Source: Earliella scabrosa (Eukaryota > Basidiomycota > Agaricomycetes > Polyporales > Polyporaceae). Taken from it: a stretch of 64,000 bases of DNA. Location of the stretch: assembly GCA_022605405.1 (NCBI GenBank), contig JABYQQ010000003.1:992001-1056000 (forward strand), in the 5' to 3' direction. Below, in pieces: positions 19,485 through 31,569 of this stretch. Each line of letters starts with the position of its first letter. Position 1 is the first letter of the stretch. A model generated the notes under the pieces. It searched no databases. It saw nothing but the letters and a program-made list of their open reading frames with translations, and was not told the origin of the DNA. Position numbers and translations under genes: made by a program.

Positions 19485-20989
19485 GACGGTTCCCGTGCAT
19501 TGTGATTGGTCGAGTGGGACGTGTTAGATAATGTACTTATTGTTTACGACGTCTCTATCCTTATGACTATCACCGCGTTGCCCAATTTTGGAGCATATAC
19601 ACACAACTATCCCGGCGATCTCTACACAAACGCTGGTTTGTTCACTTACGTGCGTTATCCTGTTTGGGAAAATGTAGAGTTGTAGCCCCTGCAAGCCGCT
19701 GAGAGGACCGAGCCAGCATTTGAGCTGCATCTTAGGTTCATGCTATGATTATCTCCTCTAGGCAGACGATGAGACCTACTGAGGGGGATGGACGGTTCTT
19801 CAACATGCTGTGAATATGTAGTGAAAGACAGGATGGCATACTGAGCCTGATATCTTCCTGCTTTCGTATGACGCAAACATGGCTGGACGCGTCGAACGGA
19901 TGATAGCGAATAGTGAAAATTGGCTGGAGAGGGATAGTAAATGATGTATGTACAGTGATTTGCCGGTATGGAGCTCGGGTGTTCAGATCGAGGTTGCGAA
20001 GCACCGAACACAGTCCGACAGAGACATAGAACTTCTGACTTCATCGTTTGGGTTATAGCTGTCTGAACTAGGCCGCACCAAGCGTTGACTCGCTGCAGAC
20101 GGCGGGCCGCGACGGTGTGACTCATGGCAAGTTTGGGATGCTGGCGAAGTCCGATGGCGTCGGACATGTGATTGCGCGCATGTACTGAACGCCCAGTTTC
20201 CGCTCGGCCATCATTGGTAAGGATTAGGCATTCCGAAACCACCGCCGACGGTCCTGTGTTACTTACCTTGTCGCGGCTCGATTCTACTTACTTATCGCAC
20301 CGCACTTCACCAGCGGTGGCCTCTCCCGGACCTGGTACCTTGCCTCCTTCTACTGATCGCTCTAGACGAATCGCTCGGAGACGTCTACCGATCACGGATT
20401 GTGCATGACAGAATCCAGTTACGCAGCTTGTCGCGCGCACCGACGCCGAATGACTGCGCTCCTATATGCCAAGCCGACGTCCGATGAAACTGACTGCTTA
20501 CTGACACAGGATGACGCATGGCCTCCGGCTGCACAGGGGATGGCTATGTATGTCACCGGCGAGGAATCCTCTCGTACCGCCCCGCCTTGAATGCGAAATG
20601 ATTGGGTGCTGCGACTTAGACGACGATATCGATCGTTCGGAACACTTACACACTCTGGAACAAGTCCGTAACAGGATCGCTCGGGATGTCGCGGCGCAGC
20701 GCCTCAGTGTGTTTAATAAGTAGGCCGCCCCCGGTTCCGCCCCCTTCTAGTTGCATCCTTGTGCTTACCTGCCAGACCATACCTTATCTCATATCCTAGT
20801 CGGCGGAAACCACCTAACCTATCCAGGCGCCGCAGGAGCTACTGCTGTGGCTGTACACTTCCGCCTTTCTGCCTCACCTCTTCAGCCACACGACCGCACT
20901 GTTTCCTGCTCTCTTGTGCAGTCACCACCTGCCGGCCACTCACTCCGCGTACACCCCCCTACCCCGTATTCCTCAGACCTATTCCAATA
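19485..20989. other. 1.5 kb without a recognisable gene
   Basis: The stretch should include the 3' UTR of the copper gene and the promoter of the gene at 20990. A 195-codon frame on the minus strand (20242..19655) resembles no family I know and has no internal conserved motif. No inverted repeats with duplications were found. A CT-rich run precedes 20990. Confidence 0.4.
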
Positions 20990-21525
20990 ATGAAGCTGTT
21001 CCGCCGGAAGATGGACGCCTGGGAGGTTGTGGAACAGAAGACTGTCGAGCCGGTCGCAACGTTCACCGCCGACGAACGTGATAGTACGTCTCACCTGCGT
21101 CAGTACCCCACTGAATCTCTGGCCTCTGACACGCATGTGGCTGTCCCTGTTATGTAGATCTCGATATCACTGACGTGTATGACGCGACAATGTGTGGGGT
21201 TTACCTGTTCGAGATGAAGAAACTCTCAAATCTTCGCGACGCAGTCATCTTCGCGCGGCAAAGGTTGCTTCAGGATGCTAGTGCGAAGGGGTACAACATC
21301 TTCCTCACCGAGGGGTGCGTCAGCCTCGCTTTCCTGTCACCGATTACTCTTAAGCTCACGCCACCGATCCTCACCATTAGATGGAAGGTGACGCACCTGC
21401 GGAAGGGCAAGCAACAGCGCGCCGAGGTGCGATATTGGGGGCGTCCTGCATTTACTACAGTGAAGCCTTCACAGCCGCGAATGCCTCCATTCCTCGCGAT
21501 GCTCGACGATCGGGTTGGCATGTAG
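20990..21525 (+). CDS. Small basidiomycete protein of unknown function
   Basis: Three exons assemble cleanly. Exon 1 (MKLFRRKMDAWEVVEQKTVE) ends GATA before GTACGT. Exon 2 starts after ATGTAG and gives LDITDVYDATMCGVYLFEMK, ending in LLQDASAKGYNIFLTEG. Exon 3 continues WKVTHLRKGKQQRAEVRYWG to the stop at 21525. The middle matches a pattern seen in small proteins of polypore genomes: a helix followed by KGYNxxLxEGWxVxxxRKGKxxRxEVRY. That pattern suggests a compact alpha/beta domain, with the basic Arg/Lys hairpin perhaps binding nucleic acid or acidic partners. There is no signal peptide and no membrane helix. Function is unknown. A 162 bp gap follows before the convergent sulfurtransferase gene. 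Confidence 0.65.
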
Positions 21526-21687
21526 CCGTGTGGACGTTCACGAGTCGATTCGGGTCTTGTCAGCATAGGCGCGTTCTCTTTTCAGACTGGGTGTAATGAT
21601 GTAATGTCACGCTTGTATAGTATGTGTATTCTTATTCCCTTGCCTTTCTGCCTACACAATCAGGCAGGATCATTGTCATGACGAGAC

Positions 21688-22991
21688 TCATTCGCCTTTG
21701 ACGATTTTGCTTTCCGGACGCGCAGCGTACCCGGTCCAGGACTATGCGACAGTTAATCTCTTTACGACTCGTGTAGGTGCTCACAAACCACATACCTCAT
21801 CATATATGGCCACACGTCTCACTCCCAGAAGTTGCAATCCTAGCCAAAGGATGGCAGCCGTCATCCCGCTCCCGCAGCTAGTTACAACCTGTCGCTTGCC
21901 TTCGAGCACCTCCTTGGCACGCTCACTGCCTAAGGCCTCCTCAAGCGCCGACAGCATACCCTGCGTTGAACGGAGACGAGTATATGTCATAGGCAGTTTG
22001 TCCGTCAGCTTGGAAGCGATGTGTTCCGGGACCGTCTGATTCTCCACAAATACGTTGAAGGGGAGAGACACGGAGTGGGGCATATGGCCTGAAGAAAGAC
22101 CAGGGCGCGGCTCCGGATCGATTCCAAGGAAACTGTGAAGGAATGTTCGATATGAGTAAGCTTCCAGGAACCCAACATTACGTACCGGCCCTTGGGACGC
22201 GCATCAAGAACGTAGAAGGCGTTCGAGTCATTGGACGGATCGAGTTCAGCGTTCGCTGATACCTGGTTGTAGTCTGACTTTTGCGTGAGCCCTGTGTACC
22301 GTTCAGCGCGGAAGGGCCACAAACCTTTGATGACATCTTGCTTCAAGGTTGGAGGGGGATATTCTGCAGGGGCGACATCCTCCGGGGACCCACTCTCAGT
22401 CTGTCCGCCGTGTGCTTGCCACCCAGGAAGACCCCCATCAAGGATACTAGAACGTTCATGACCAAAAGAGCGGAACATGTAGAGTGCTCTGGGAGATGAG
22501 AAAACGCCGTGGGTGTCATAGCTAGCAGGGCTATGATCAGACAACACAAAATTCAGGCGCGGTGTGTGGAACATACAAGACGACATGGCTTGACGGAGAG
22601 ATGCCGGCTTTGGCTATGGGACGCGATCTGAGCAACTCACATGAAAGTAACCAAACGAGTAGGCCTCACAGCAGAACTCCGCGAAGGTCTTCGGGTCGGG
22701 CATCATGTGCGGAAGCCCTAGCGGGTGGGACGACGCGACCGCGTCGATTTCAAGGCCACGGGCCGACGGGATGCGACAGGCGATGTAGTCTTTTCCCGGG
22801 TTGCGTGGGGAGTTTGGCATATGCCAGGACGCATCCACGACCACCAGGTCGGAGGAGGAAGTCTTCATGTTGTGCAGCTGAGCTGGTGTGATAACCAGCG
22901 GGCAGTTATCGCCAAACATTGTCGAGTAGGACCTCAGCCCGGTCCTACGGCCAGAGTACAGACAGCAGCGACCAAGGACACGGGCAAACAT
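21688..22991 (-). CDS. Two-domain sulfurtransferase, mercaptopyruvate sulfurtransferase type
   Basis: The start MFARVLGRCCLYSGRRTGLR is an Arg-rich, acid-free leader that predicts mitochondrial targeting. An ATG seven codons upstream (23012) is also in frame. Domain 1 includes ITPAQLHNM, VVVDASWHMPNSPRNPGKDY and the region around YDTHGVFSSPRALYMFRSFG with LDGGLPGW. Domain 2 includes YVLDARPKGR, GHMPHSVSLPFNVF and the active loop VTSCGSGMTAAILWLGLQLL, then YDE and the end WTGYAARPESKIV. CGSGMT is the mercaptopyruvate sulfurtransferase loop; thiosulfate rhodaneses normally have CRKGVT. The enzyme moves sulfur from 3-mercaptopyruvate to thiols or thioredoxin, giving sulfane sulfur or H2S. It diverges from the V-ATPase gene across 417 bp. 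Confidence 0.88.
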
Positions 22992-23408
22992 GAGGGAAGA
23001 AGGCAAGAGCAAGGCATTGGGATACCTACGTAGAGCAACTTATGACTTGTCGCCGTCGGAGAAGTTGGCGGATTCACCTAGGCGCTCGCTTAGCTTTACG
23101 TCAATGGCACGTGTGAAACCTGCTGAGATATCTCCGAGCAGAGCAAGTACTCTCCTGGAGCGTATCCCGGAGAGCTGAGGTACACGAGTTCAGAGTATAT
23201 CACGCAGTGAAGGACGCTTGCGATCGTGTGGTAAGACGATCAGGGTCTCTCCTGGAACTTCATGTCAAGGGTGGGAGTAACGTGACGCAACCAACCCTAA
23301 CCCCAATGAGTATGCCATCATGGGCGGCTATGTTTACGGCGACCGATTAGGGCTACTTGCCGTGCTCGCCATCCTGCTCACTCCCGTTTGCCCTCACCGT
23401 CTGTTACG
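22992..23408. other. Divergent promoter region
   Basis: This 417 bp separates the sulfurtransferase (-) and V-ATPase subunit C (+) start codons. It may hold a shared promoter. No TATA box or repeat is obvious. Confidence 0.45.
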
Positions 23409-25047
23409 ATGCCGTCCGACCAGAGCACTTGGCTCATCTCCGTACCAGAGTCAGGCGACACAGAAGGCCTTTATGAAGAGCTCTCCTCCAAGCTCAGCTC
23501 AAGCTCCAAGTCCGGCTCGCCATCCAACTTTGCGCAACTCTCCATCCCGTCCTTCAAGGTTGGTGGCATTAGTAGCCAGAATACGCCGATTGATCTGATA
23601 CGTCTCACCAAAGACAGGAACGCTAGAGTCGCTCGTTACCCTGTCCGAAGAACTCCCAAAGCACGACTCTTTCTTTACAGCCACCGTCGCCAAAACCGTG
23701 GACACTCTCCGCAACCTCCTGAACAACGACCCGTCTAAATTGTCTCAGCACGTACTGGTCAATGAACAGCCTGTGGATTCTTATCTTCTCCGAGGATGGT
23801 CATGGAATGAAGGGCGCTACGGAGTACAGAGGTCGCTTCGGGACATGGTGGATATTCTGAGCAAGGTGCGTACTCCCAGACAAGTGTGACCTCGATAGAC
23901 CCTCCTCAATAAGATATGCCCTTATAGGAGATGACCTCTATCGATAACGTGATGAAATCCAAGCTTAACAACTATAACTTGGCCAAGGGCTCGTTGGTAC
24001 AAATGCAGCGCAAGAAGACGTACGGCTTCAACTTCTACACCATCTGCCCCCCATTCTGACATACCACCATCTCATCAGCGGAAACCTATCCGTGCGGTCA
24101 CTGGTGGACATTGTTCGCCAGGAGCATTTCATCGGAGACTCCGAGTACATGCAGACCCTCCTAGTAGCTGTCCCCAAGTAGGTTTCCAACGTTGCTCCTG
24201 GAAGATGGATCACCCTGAAGGATGCCGTATAGGAATCTGGTGAAGGAATGGAACGCGAAGTATGAACGGCTAACACCTATGGTTGTTCCTCGGTCATCGA
24301 CGTAAGTGTCTGGAAAGCACGGTCGCTTCAACTCATGCCCTGATGATGTGAAGTCTTATCGCTGCAGATGACGAGTACAGCCTGTTTGCTGTGGTAATAT
24401 TCAAGCGTGTACACGATGACTTCGTGCAGAAGTGCCGAGACAACAAGTATGGTCTCTCACCATCGAGAGAATTGACGTGAACTGAGGTCGTGCTTCGATA
24501 GGTTCATCATCCGAGACTTTGTCTTCTCAGAAGACGCGATCGCGAAACAGCGAGAGGAGTTGCAAGCAGCAGACACAACAGAGAAGGAACTCTGGGTTGG
24601 TAGCCCCATCTCGTTAACCTTTCGTGGTACTTACTGACACGATGTCATGTTCGCCACACAGACAGAACTGCTTCAACTCTCGCGAACGAACTTCTCAGAA
24701 GCATTCCAGATTCTTGTACACCTGAAAGTGGTTCAACTCTTCATCGAGAGCGTTCTGAGATATGGTCTGCCTGCACATTATACCGGTTTCTTCATCAAGG
24801 TCTGGTCTCGTTATCGACAGTCCAACCGTGTGACTGACGTCCGTATACATAGCCGGAGCCGAAGACGACCAAGAGGACACTGACAACGCTGCAATCACAG
24901 TTCGCATATCTCGGGCGACGCGCAAACCCCGACCGAGCGAAAGCCAAGTCTGGGGGCACCGAAGAGATTGGCGGCGAGTATCAGAACCTGCTCGATCAGG
25001 AGTTCTTCGATTTCGTGCTGTTCGAGATTCCCTGGATCATTCTTTGA
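23409..25047 (+). CDS. VMA5: V-type proton ATPase subunit C
   Basis: At least nine exons are joined by short introns. The N-terminus MPSDQSTWLISVPESGD is followed by segments that match subunit C throughout: VDTLRNLLNNDPSKLSQHVL, DSYLLRGWSWNEGRYGVQ, MVDILSKEMTSIDNVMKSKL, YNLAKGSLVQMQRKKTGNLS, VRSLVDIV, LLVAVPKNLVKEWNAKYE, LTPMVVPRSS, VVIFKRVHDDFVQKCR, FIIRDFVFSEDAI, and the C-terminal helix ESVLRYGLPAHYTGFFIKPE and QNLLDQEFFDFVLFEIPWII. Subunit C links the V1 peripheral stalks to the membrane a-subunit, and its release shuts off the pump when glucose is low. It works at the vacuolar membrane. Length and end are canonical, and nothing is missing from what I can read. Confidence 0.93.
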
Positions 25048-25933
25048 GCAGTCGACGGATGCACGGACTCGGCGGAAGCAGAGCGGAGACGAACGACAGA
25101 CGCAAACATGGGTGAGCACCACACCAGCAGCTCACCACGGACTTATGCCTGTACTACAATACTGCGTGCCCTTGCCTTTTTCAATACTACATCCACATAC
25201 CCCACCGCGTTACCCCCTATGAGCATGCGTGTCATTTCGTCGTTCACACCCATGTCCGCCGATGTATCGAGAAGATAAGACCCTCTCACACAGGATGACA
25301 TCGGAGAGTTCGGTGCCATCGAAGCGGCTTGGGGAAGGACATCGAAGCACACCGGCAGGCAGAGACATTTCCAAGACGAGAAGCAGTGGATTCGATGCGT
25401 GTGATATGATACGAATAATTCGGACGGTCGACCAGCCCCAGTCCCTACTTACTAGTGGCTAGCTAAGGTAGAATCGTATCGGCACATCTTTTGGCTGCTG
25501 CTGTTGCTGCTGCTATGTTACACGATGCAAGCAGGGGAGTTAAGTACGAGGTTATGACAAACTGGCACAGCAGTAAGATGGGTACGACAGATGAGAGACA
25601 GATGGGAAGGGAGAGAGAGGGAGAGACTAGATTCTGAGAAGAGCGAGTGGAGAGAGCGGACGAACAGGTTTCGAGGTCTAGAAGCTTGTAACGTAGCGAT
25701 GATGCGCGCGGGACTGGACTCTGCAGTTGGGCGTGTGGCGGAAGCGTGAACGAGTACCGACATCGGACACAGGGAAGCAAATTGAGAACGAAGACAGCGA
25801 AAATGGAGAGAGATATGTACAACCAGCACCGCACACGGTCCGAGGTCCATTGCTGGGATTCGCGCTTTTGAGACAACCGTTCGGGCCTTGTACTTTCTAT
25901 AGCGCATCGTGGCACGTGTTATGTCGTTGCACA
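25048..25933. other. Convergent intergenic stretch with a short CTG tract
   Basis: This is 886 bp between V-ATPase subunit C (+) and the KH protein (-), larger than most gaps here. It contains CTG-type triplets near 25495..25515 and a purine-rich run (GGGAGAGAGAGGGAGAG) near 25610. I see no gene. Confidence 0.45.
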
Positions 25934-28900
25934 TCACAGACCCAGGTTGGAGATGACGCGGGACACGTCGTCCACCTGGTCTTCGTCAAGTCCCAAGCCA
26001 GAGCGACCCATAGGGTGCCCGGCGCCGTAGCCAGAGCCCGATGCCCCAGCGACGGCGCCCCGAGAGCCACCAGGTGGGCCGTATACGCTCGGGAACAACG
26101 GCGCAGTCGCTGAAGTGGGGCTCGAGGTTCCACCAGTACCTGTGCCGGTCACAGAGGTGTCGGGAGACTCCGGACGCGACAGTCCGGAGCCACGAGGGGC
26201 TTCGCTGATGCGGGTCAGGGAGAACGTCAAGTCGAGAGACTGCGCACGGTTCGTGAGGGAGCGAGGCTTGGTGAGTTGATCCTTGAGCTTGGCCTCGAGT
26301 AGTGAATCAGATCCTCGCTTCAACGCATCCTCCGCAGTGTGATGGGTACGATGGGGAACATTCGAGCCCTGCAAGAACGTCAGGAACAGAAATCAGGTAG
26401 AAGTCAGAAGCACTGACGATCGGAGGCATCGGGGGCCAGTAGTCGTTCGACGATCCAGGTACATAGTTGGCTTGAGGGTCGAAATCGTCCTCTTCTTCAA
26501 GATGGTAGATGTATGAAGGAGAGTTGTTGAAGAGAGCCTTGACATCTGGTGACGAGCTGGCAAGACGCAGCCTCCGGTCAATCATAGACTCTGACGGGCG
26601 GCCGAGGTCGGCAGAGTCTGCAACCTGTGTCAGTACCTCTCAGGAACGTTGGAAGATGGACATACTCTGATGACGCGTCCGTGCAGTGGAAAGAACCTTG
26701 CTGTCGAAGTGAGGGAATGCGTCTGTGAAGGAGTCCCCTCGTTGATGAGTGCGTGCGGTCGCAGACGGGTAGACGTGGACATTGTGCTCGATCAAGAACT
26801 GCTCCAGCATCTCGCGAGCGGTGACCAGTAAATCGCTGTTGCTGCGTTGGCATCGGAACTTGAAGGAACATTCCGTGGGGCCTTCCGCCATGGAGCCGTT
26901 CGCGGCGGCCGCCTTGACGTTGGGAGACACGACAACCTGTAGCTCGCGCTTGACCCGGTCAGCGAAGCTGGCGAAATCGGGAGATGCGCAGATCCTTCCG
27001 AGGTCGGGATGCAACGGGACTGCCATATCTGCTTCGAACGGAACATGGTCCTACTAGGGGTTAGCGATGATTACGGAAGGCAACCATGGGAACGCACGAA
27101 GAGCATGGTTGCAGCAATCTGGACCTGACTCTCGGGACCGAAGATGGTGACCAGGTCCGAGGCCGTTTCCTTGTCTGGGAAGCGAACAGCGCAGTTCGTC
27201 TTCGCCTCGATGTCGTGAATGAAAATACTCTTCTCCCCAAGCAGCGTGCGGTGGTACCGCCGAGGAATGGACACGGTCTCGTTGATGTAGTCCTTGTCCT
27301 ACAGAGCCCGTCAGATAGGAAGCAAGGCAGGAGAAGAACAGTCTCAACATACCTTCGGGTTGACCAGCTCCATGACAGCCTGCTTGAGGTTGTCAAGGTT
27401 CATCGCATTCTTCGCAGGCGTGCGGGCGATGACGTTGTCCTCGTTGTCGTTGTACCCACCCATGGCGGCGAACTCCTCCGCGTTGGAGAACTTGACGTAT
27501 ACACCGTACTTCTTCATGATTCGCTGAATGCTGCGGCCGCCGACGCCGATGATGCGCTTGTGGTACGACTCGGGAACGTGGAACGAGATTTCCGCGGGAA
27601 GCTCCTCCTGGAGTAGCGTCAGCCCCTGGAGAACGGACATGTCGCTTCCCGCGATGTCGATGAGGAAGTTGTGCTCGTTGAATGTCTCGAACTTGATCTT
27701 GACGTTTGTCGTCTGCATGATCTTGTTAATCTTGCCGTTCTTCTTCCCGCTGATAAACTCTCTATGCTCGTTCGCGAGCTCAATTTGGAAGCGGATCTCG
27801 TGATGGAAAGTCTGTGTGAGGGGTGATGAGCGCCAATGTACATTCGGGGAGATGGCGGCCAAAGTAGTTACCTTGACGATATCCAAGTCAAGGAGCATAG
27901 TGACCGCGGCACGAACTTCATGCTCGAGACCATGCATCTCGAAACACATGCCCTTGAATACGACCTCGGCGCCGGAAGCGAAGGATACCTGCTTGAGGAT
28001 TCCGGAGACCTGCGAAGGATTGAGGCTGTTGGATGGCATGAGAACGTTAAACTGCGCCGGTAGCAACCACAAGGATGCAACGTAGAATTGGCAAGCCTGG
28101 AGCAGCGTCAGTGGTGCTGCGAAAGCAATGGCAGGCCTGGCGAACATACCAGTTGCATGATGGACCTGATAGTCCGCTGAACATTGACTCGGTTGTCGCC
28201 GATAACCGTGATTAAACTGGTAGAACTACCGATAGGAGGGAACTGAATGAAGGTGGCATTGTCGTGCATCAAGGACTTGAGGTCTTCGGCGCGCTCGGTG
28301 ACCATCCAATCCATCTTGCGAGGAAGGATGGCGCTGTCTCTCGAGATGAGCTGTTTACCCTGCGCTACTGTTAGAACATCTCTTCGGGGTGATAAGGCGC
28401 AAACTATCTAACCTTGCTGAGCGACATCTGATAGAGCATATCACGAGCCCGCTGCACTCCGAAGAACTCTCCAGTGATCCAAATCGTGTTCATGTTCGCC
28501 TTATTCGGACCAGTGGGCGACGAGTTCGAGGGTGATTGGCTGAAATCGGCGCCAAGAATGCCTTGCAGCGGGGACGGGAAGTAGATGTTCGTCGCCGTCT
28601 CTTCCTGTATGTTCTGCAACATGCAGCGCTTCCGGCCTGCGATGATGGCATGGAGGGTGTTGTCAATCTCGCACGACTCGGCATGCAGACCGCTCTATAC
28701 GGACGTTAGACGCGCACATGACGTAGCGAGGCAACTGAGCTGAGTTATTGCTCACCAGTTCATCGAGCATGACGAGCAACCGGACGCGGGCGAGATCGAC
28801 GGAATCCCCATGACCGGTGATGACGAGCTCGCAGACCCGTTCCGACTCGAGACCGGTCCATCCAGCGCTACTTGTGATGCCGTCGGGGAGAGTGCGCGTG

Positions 28901-29453
28901 GAAAGCGACAGCGGGCTGTTGACGACGGCAATGTGGGCATACGTTTGGGAAGCGATGTCGTCCAGCCGACGGCGGACCTCTGGCTTCAACGTGGGCTTCG
29001 AGGACGGCGAGTCGAGAATCTCAGAACGCGCGACTTTGATGGAGGCACGATTCTGCGACGCCCCTCGGTGAGCGGGCTGGGGAGGGCTTGACACAACAAT
29101 GGCAAGCGACGTACCGGGATGGGACACCCCTTGAGAATCATACCCCTAGCCGACATAACCTGCTGGTACGCTCCCGAGACCTGGAAATTCCAAGCGCGGC
29201 CCTGGTCGGCGGGGACAAAGGAGATGTGGACGCCGTGGATGCTCATGGCCATCATGGCCAGCTTTTGGAGGGCATCGTAATCGGTGGGAGACGCGGTTCC
29301 CTGAGGATCCCCGAGTCCGTTGGGCTGCTGGATCTGCGAGTAGGAGCTTGCACGGCGTAGCTCTGAGCGCGGGTTGAATTCAAGCGAGTTGGTAGGAGAA
29401 TGAGCGTGTCGCAGACGACGAGGATAAGTGAAAGATGTTGTGTAGATTTCCAT
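25934..29453 (-). CDS. Multi-KH-domain RNA-binding protein
   Basis: The start is MEIYTTSFTYPRRLRHAHSP at 29453. Several KH-type modules follow. One has the loop IAGRKRCMLQNIQEE (about 28640). One follows EFISGKKNGKINKIMQTTNV (about 27740) and is followed directly by another with IIGVGGRSIQRIMKKYGVYV (about 27540). A further one has LLGEKSIFIHDIEAKTNCAV (about 27220). The GxxG loops are the RNA-backbone contact of KH domains. More degenerate modules lie between, such as IQFPPIGSSTSLITVIGDN (about 28220). The C-terminal 150 residues are Gly/Ser/Pro-rich and end DQVDDVSRVISNLGL. The protein is about 1,000 residues. The closest idea I have is a fungal multi-KH regulator such as Ustilago Khd4, or a vigilin/BicC relative. 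It probably binds mRNA in the cytoplasm. Family membership is firm, the exact orthologue is not. Confidence 0.8.
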
Positions 29454-29892
29454 AGCCTGGGTCGTTCGTATGTGGATAGATGCGAGAGTGTAATACAGCG
29501 AGCAGAGAGTGCGGATGGGTGTTAGGGAGACAGGAGGGTATGCGGATGATGGGGGGTATGGACAAAGTGGTATCCGAGGAGAGGGCCCCGCGCAGCCTCG
29601 AAGAAGAGAAGGAGGCTGGTCGTCGTCGCGAAAGAAGGACGAAAAGCCGAGAGAACGTATAGGAGCAGCGAAAGAGGAGTCCGATGAAATATCCGCCAGT
29701 CCCTCCGCGCCCTCTCCAGCGCCCGCGGTAGACGCCCATCTCGTGCTCCGTCTCGAGCACCTGCTCACTTCCTAAATTTTACGCTCCCCGGGCACCGCAG
29801 CCCCTGTTCTGCGATCGAGTCTGCATTCCGACACCGCTAGCTATGTCAGACAATGATCATAACGCTCCCTAGCATGTGCTACCACGTCGCGG
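29454..29892. other. Promoter of the KH gene and 3' end of the RBR gene region
   Basis: This 439 bp lies upstream of the KH protein and downstream of the stop codon of the RBR ligase's neighbour strand. Open frames on both strands look like chance. It is CT/GA-rich near 29540-29660. Confidence 0.4.
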
Positions 29893-31569
29893 TCAAAGTA
29901 GGTTGAACCCCTCCACCGGCTGCCATCCGTCGTCTGGGGCCACAAAGTCAAACAGCTTCGAGAAGCACCGCAGACCAGGCGTCGAAAAATGCCTGTATGG
30001 GTTCTGCGGGTCGAGCTTCGCCCCGCAGCGATAGCAGTAGTGCACTCCGCATTTGATGCACGTCATCTGTCGGCGCTTGTCAGCACAGTAACCCTCGGCC
30101 TGAGACAGTCGGCAGAACGTACATGGTTGCACCCCGAATGTTTCTCAACGCGCAGCTCGCATCCGGGACAAGGCATGCCGGCCTTCTCGTCTAGCCACTC
30201 GTGGAACGCCCGCTCCTGCTCATACTCGTCGACCAGCTTCTTCAGCATGCTACGCCCGTAGCGCACCTCCATCCTCCTTCGCTCCGGTGAATCCTCCTGC
30301 AGAGACATATACTCGGCTAAAATCGCCTTCGTGGCTGAGATCGGACAATGGGACACGGGACCATGCCTGCGAGCACAAAGCGTTCAGCAACATGTATGAC
30401 GTCCATACTGAAGTACGTACCAGCTTCTCTTGCAGTATGCACAGAACGAGTAGCCACATGTAGAACATATTCGAAGGCGCTCCCAAGACGAACCCTCTTC
30501 TACATTCTGCGCTTTTGGAACTGGTGTCTGGCAGAGAGGCATGGGACAGTGAACCAGGGTGGGATCTGCAGGCACAAGTCAGCCTATCTGACAGCACTTG
30601 CTAAGGGAGCTCGCCTTGCCTTTCTCGAGAGCGCGCTTCATACGCAACCACTTCCACCGGAGGACCTCCTCTTCGGTGACCACACGCCGCACCTCTTCTT
30701 CGCTCGCTTCTCGATGACCCTTGACGCAACTTGGATCCGGACAGCCCACCCGCCCAACATCACCCTCCTTGATGCACAACTTCCAAAAGTCTTCCAGACA
30801 CGATCGACAGAAGACGTGCGAGCATGAGAGCATGATACACCGCGCGCCCTTGATAGACGTCAGGCACACTTCACACTCATATGAGTTTTGCGAGAACCGT
30901 GTGGCTTGTGTGGATTTGTCGAACTTCTCGAGCTCAGGCAACAATGATCCCGGCGTGGGATGGCTGATGCTAAGCAATGCGTTAGGTCGATATCCAGATA
31001 GTAAGATTGACGACGTACTGGATGGTTCTTTGTCCCTTGATCACCGAAACCAGATTCAGCTCCTCCAAGAAGTCACCGCTGCGTATCCACTCTACCCAGG
31101 TATACAACACGCCTTCACCTTGTTCCCACTTATTTGCCAAACAAGAGCGTAAATTGGGGTCATTCGGTGGAAGCCAGGAATAGGTGGCGTGCGTGGCGCG
31201 AATGAGCGGCGCCGTGAATGGGTAGCTGGGTGGAAGAGATATCTCTAGGAGTATGGGAGGTAATGTGGATAATGAGAGGGAGGTTCCGGTACTTGGTCCT
31301 GCGGACGTTGCATGGTCCATGGGGTGCTCGGTACGTACTGAGACAACAGTCGACTCCGGTAGGTCCACAGGTATTTCTAGCTTGATGCGGCCGTCGGAGG
31401 GAGTAGATGATAGACATTCCGGGTGGATTGACTGTACGTCGTCACCCGTTATATTGTACTGTTTCCGTTGCGAGCAGGCATCAGGGAAACTCACCTCGAG
31501 CACCTCCCACTCTTCCTTTTGCAGCGCAGCACAGGTCTCCAAATCATCTTGCGCGAGGGACCCGTTCAT
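29893..31569 (-). CDS. RWD-RBR E3 ubiquitin ligase (RNF14/Itt1-like)
   Basis: The start MNGSLAQDDLETCAALQKEE (31569) leads into an RWD domain with LEISLPPSYPFTAPLIRAT near 31220. RING1 is CEVCLTSIKGARCIMLSCSH and CRSCLEDFWK (about 30850). The IBR contains CPMPLCQTPV and CSTCGYSFCAYCKRSW. RING2 reads MPCPGCELRVEKHSGCNHM then TCIKCGVHYCYRCGAKL, where the Cys of SGCNHM is the expected catalytic residue that accepts ubiquitin. RWD followed by RBR is the RNF14/Itt1 plan. The family has been linked to translation termination and to ribosome-stalling or RNA-protein crosslink clearance. The C-terminus is short, ending VEGFNLL. An ATG seven codons upstream (31590) is in frame. Introns fall between the zinc modules, one directly before TCIKCG. 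Confidence 0.9.

Noticed and set aside
19655..20242. 195-codon minus-strand frame
   Set aside because: No domain, no signal peptide, no splice context and composition like non-coding DNA.
25495..25515. CTG triplets as a possible expandable repeat
   Set aside because: Only about six imperfect units in an intergenic stretch. Too short to be notable.
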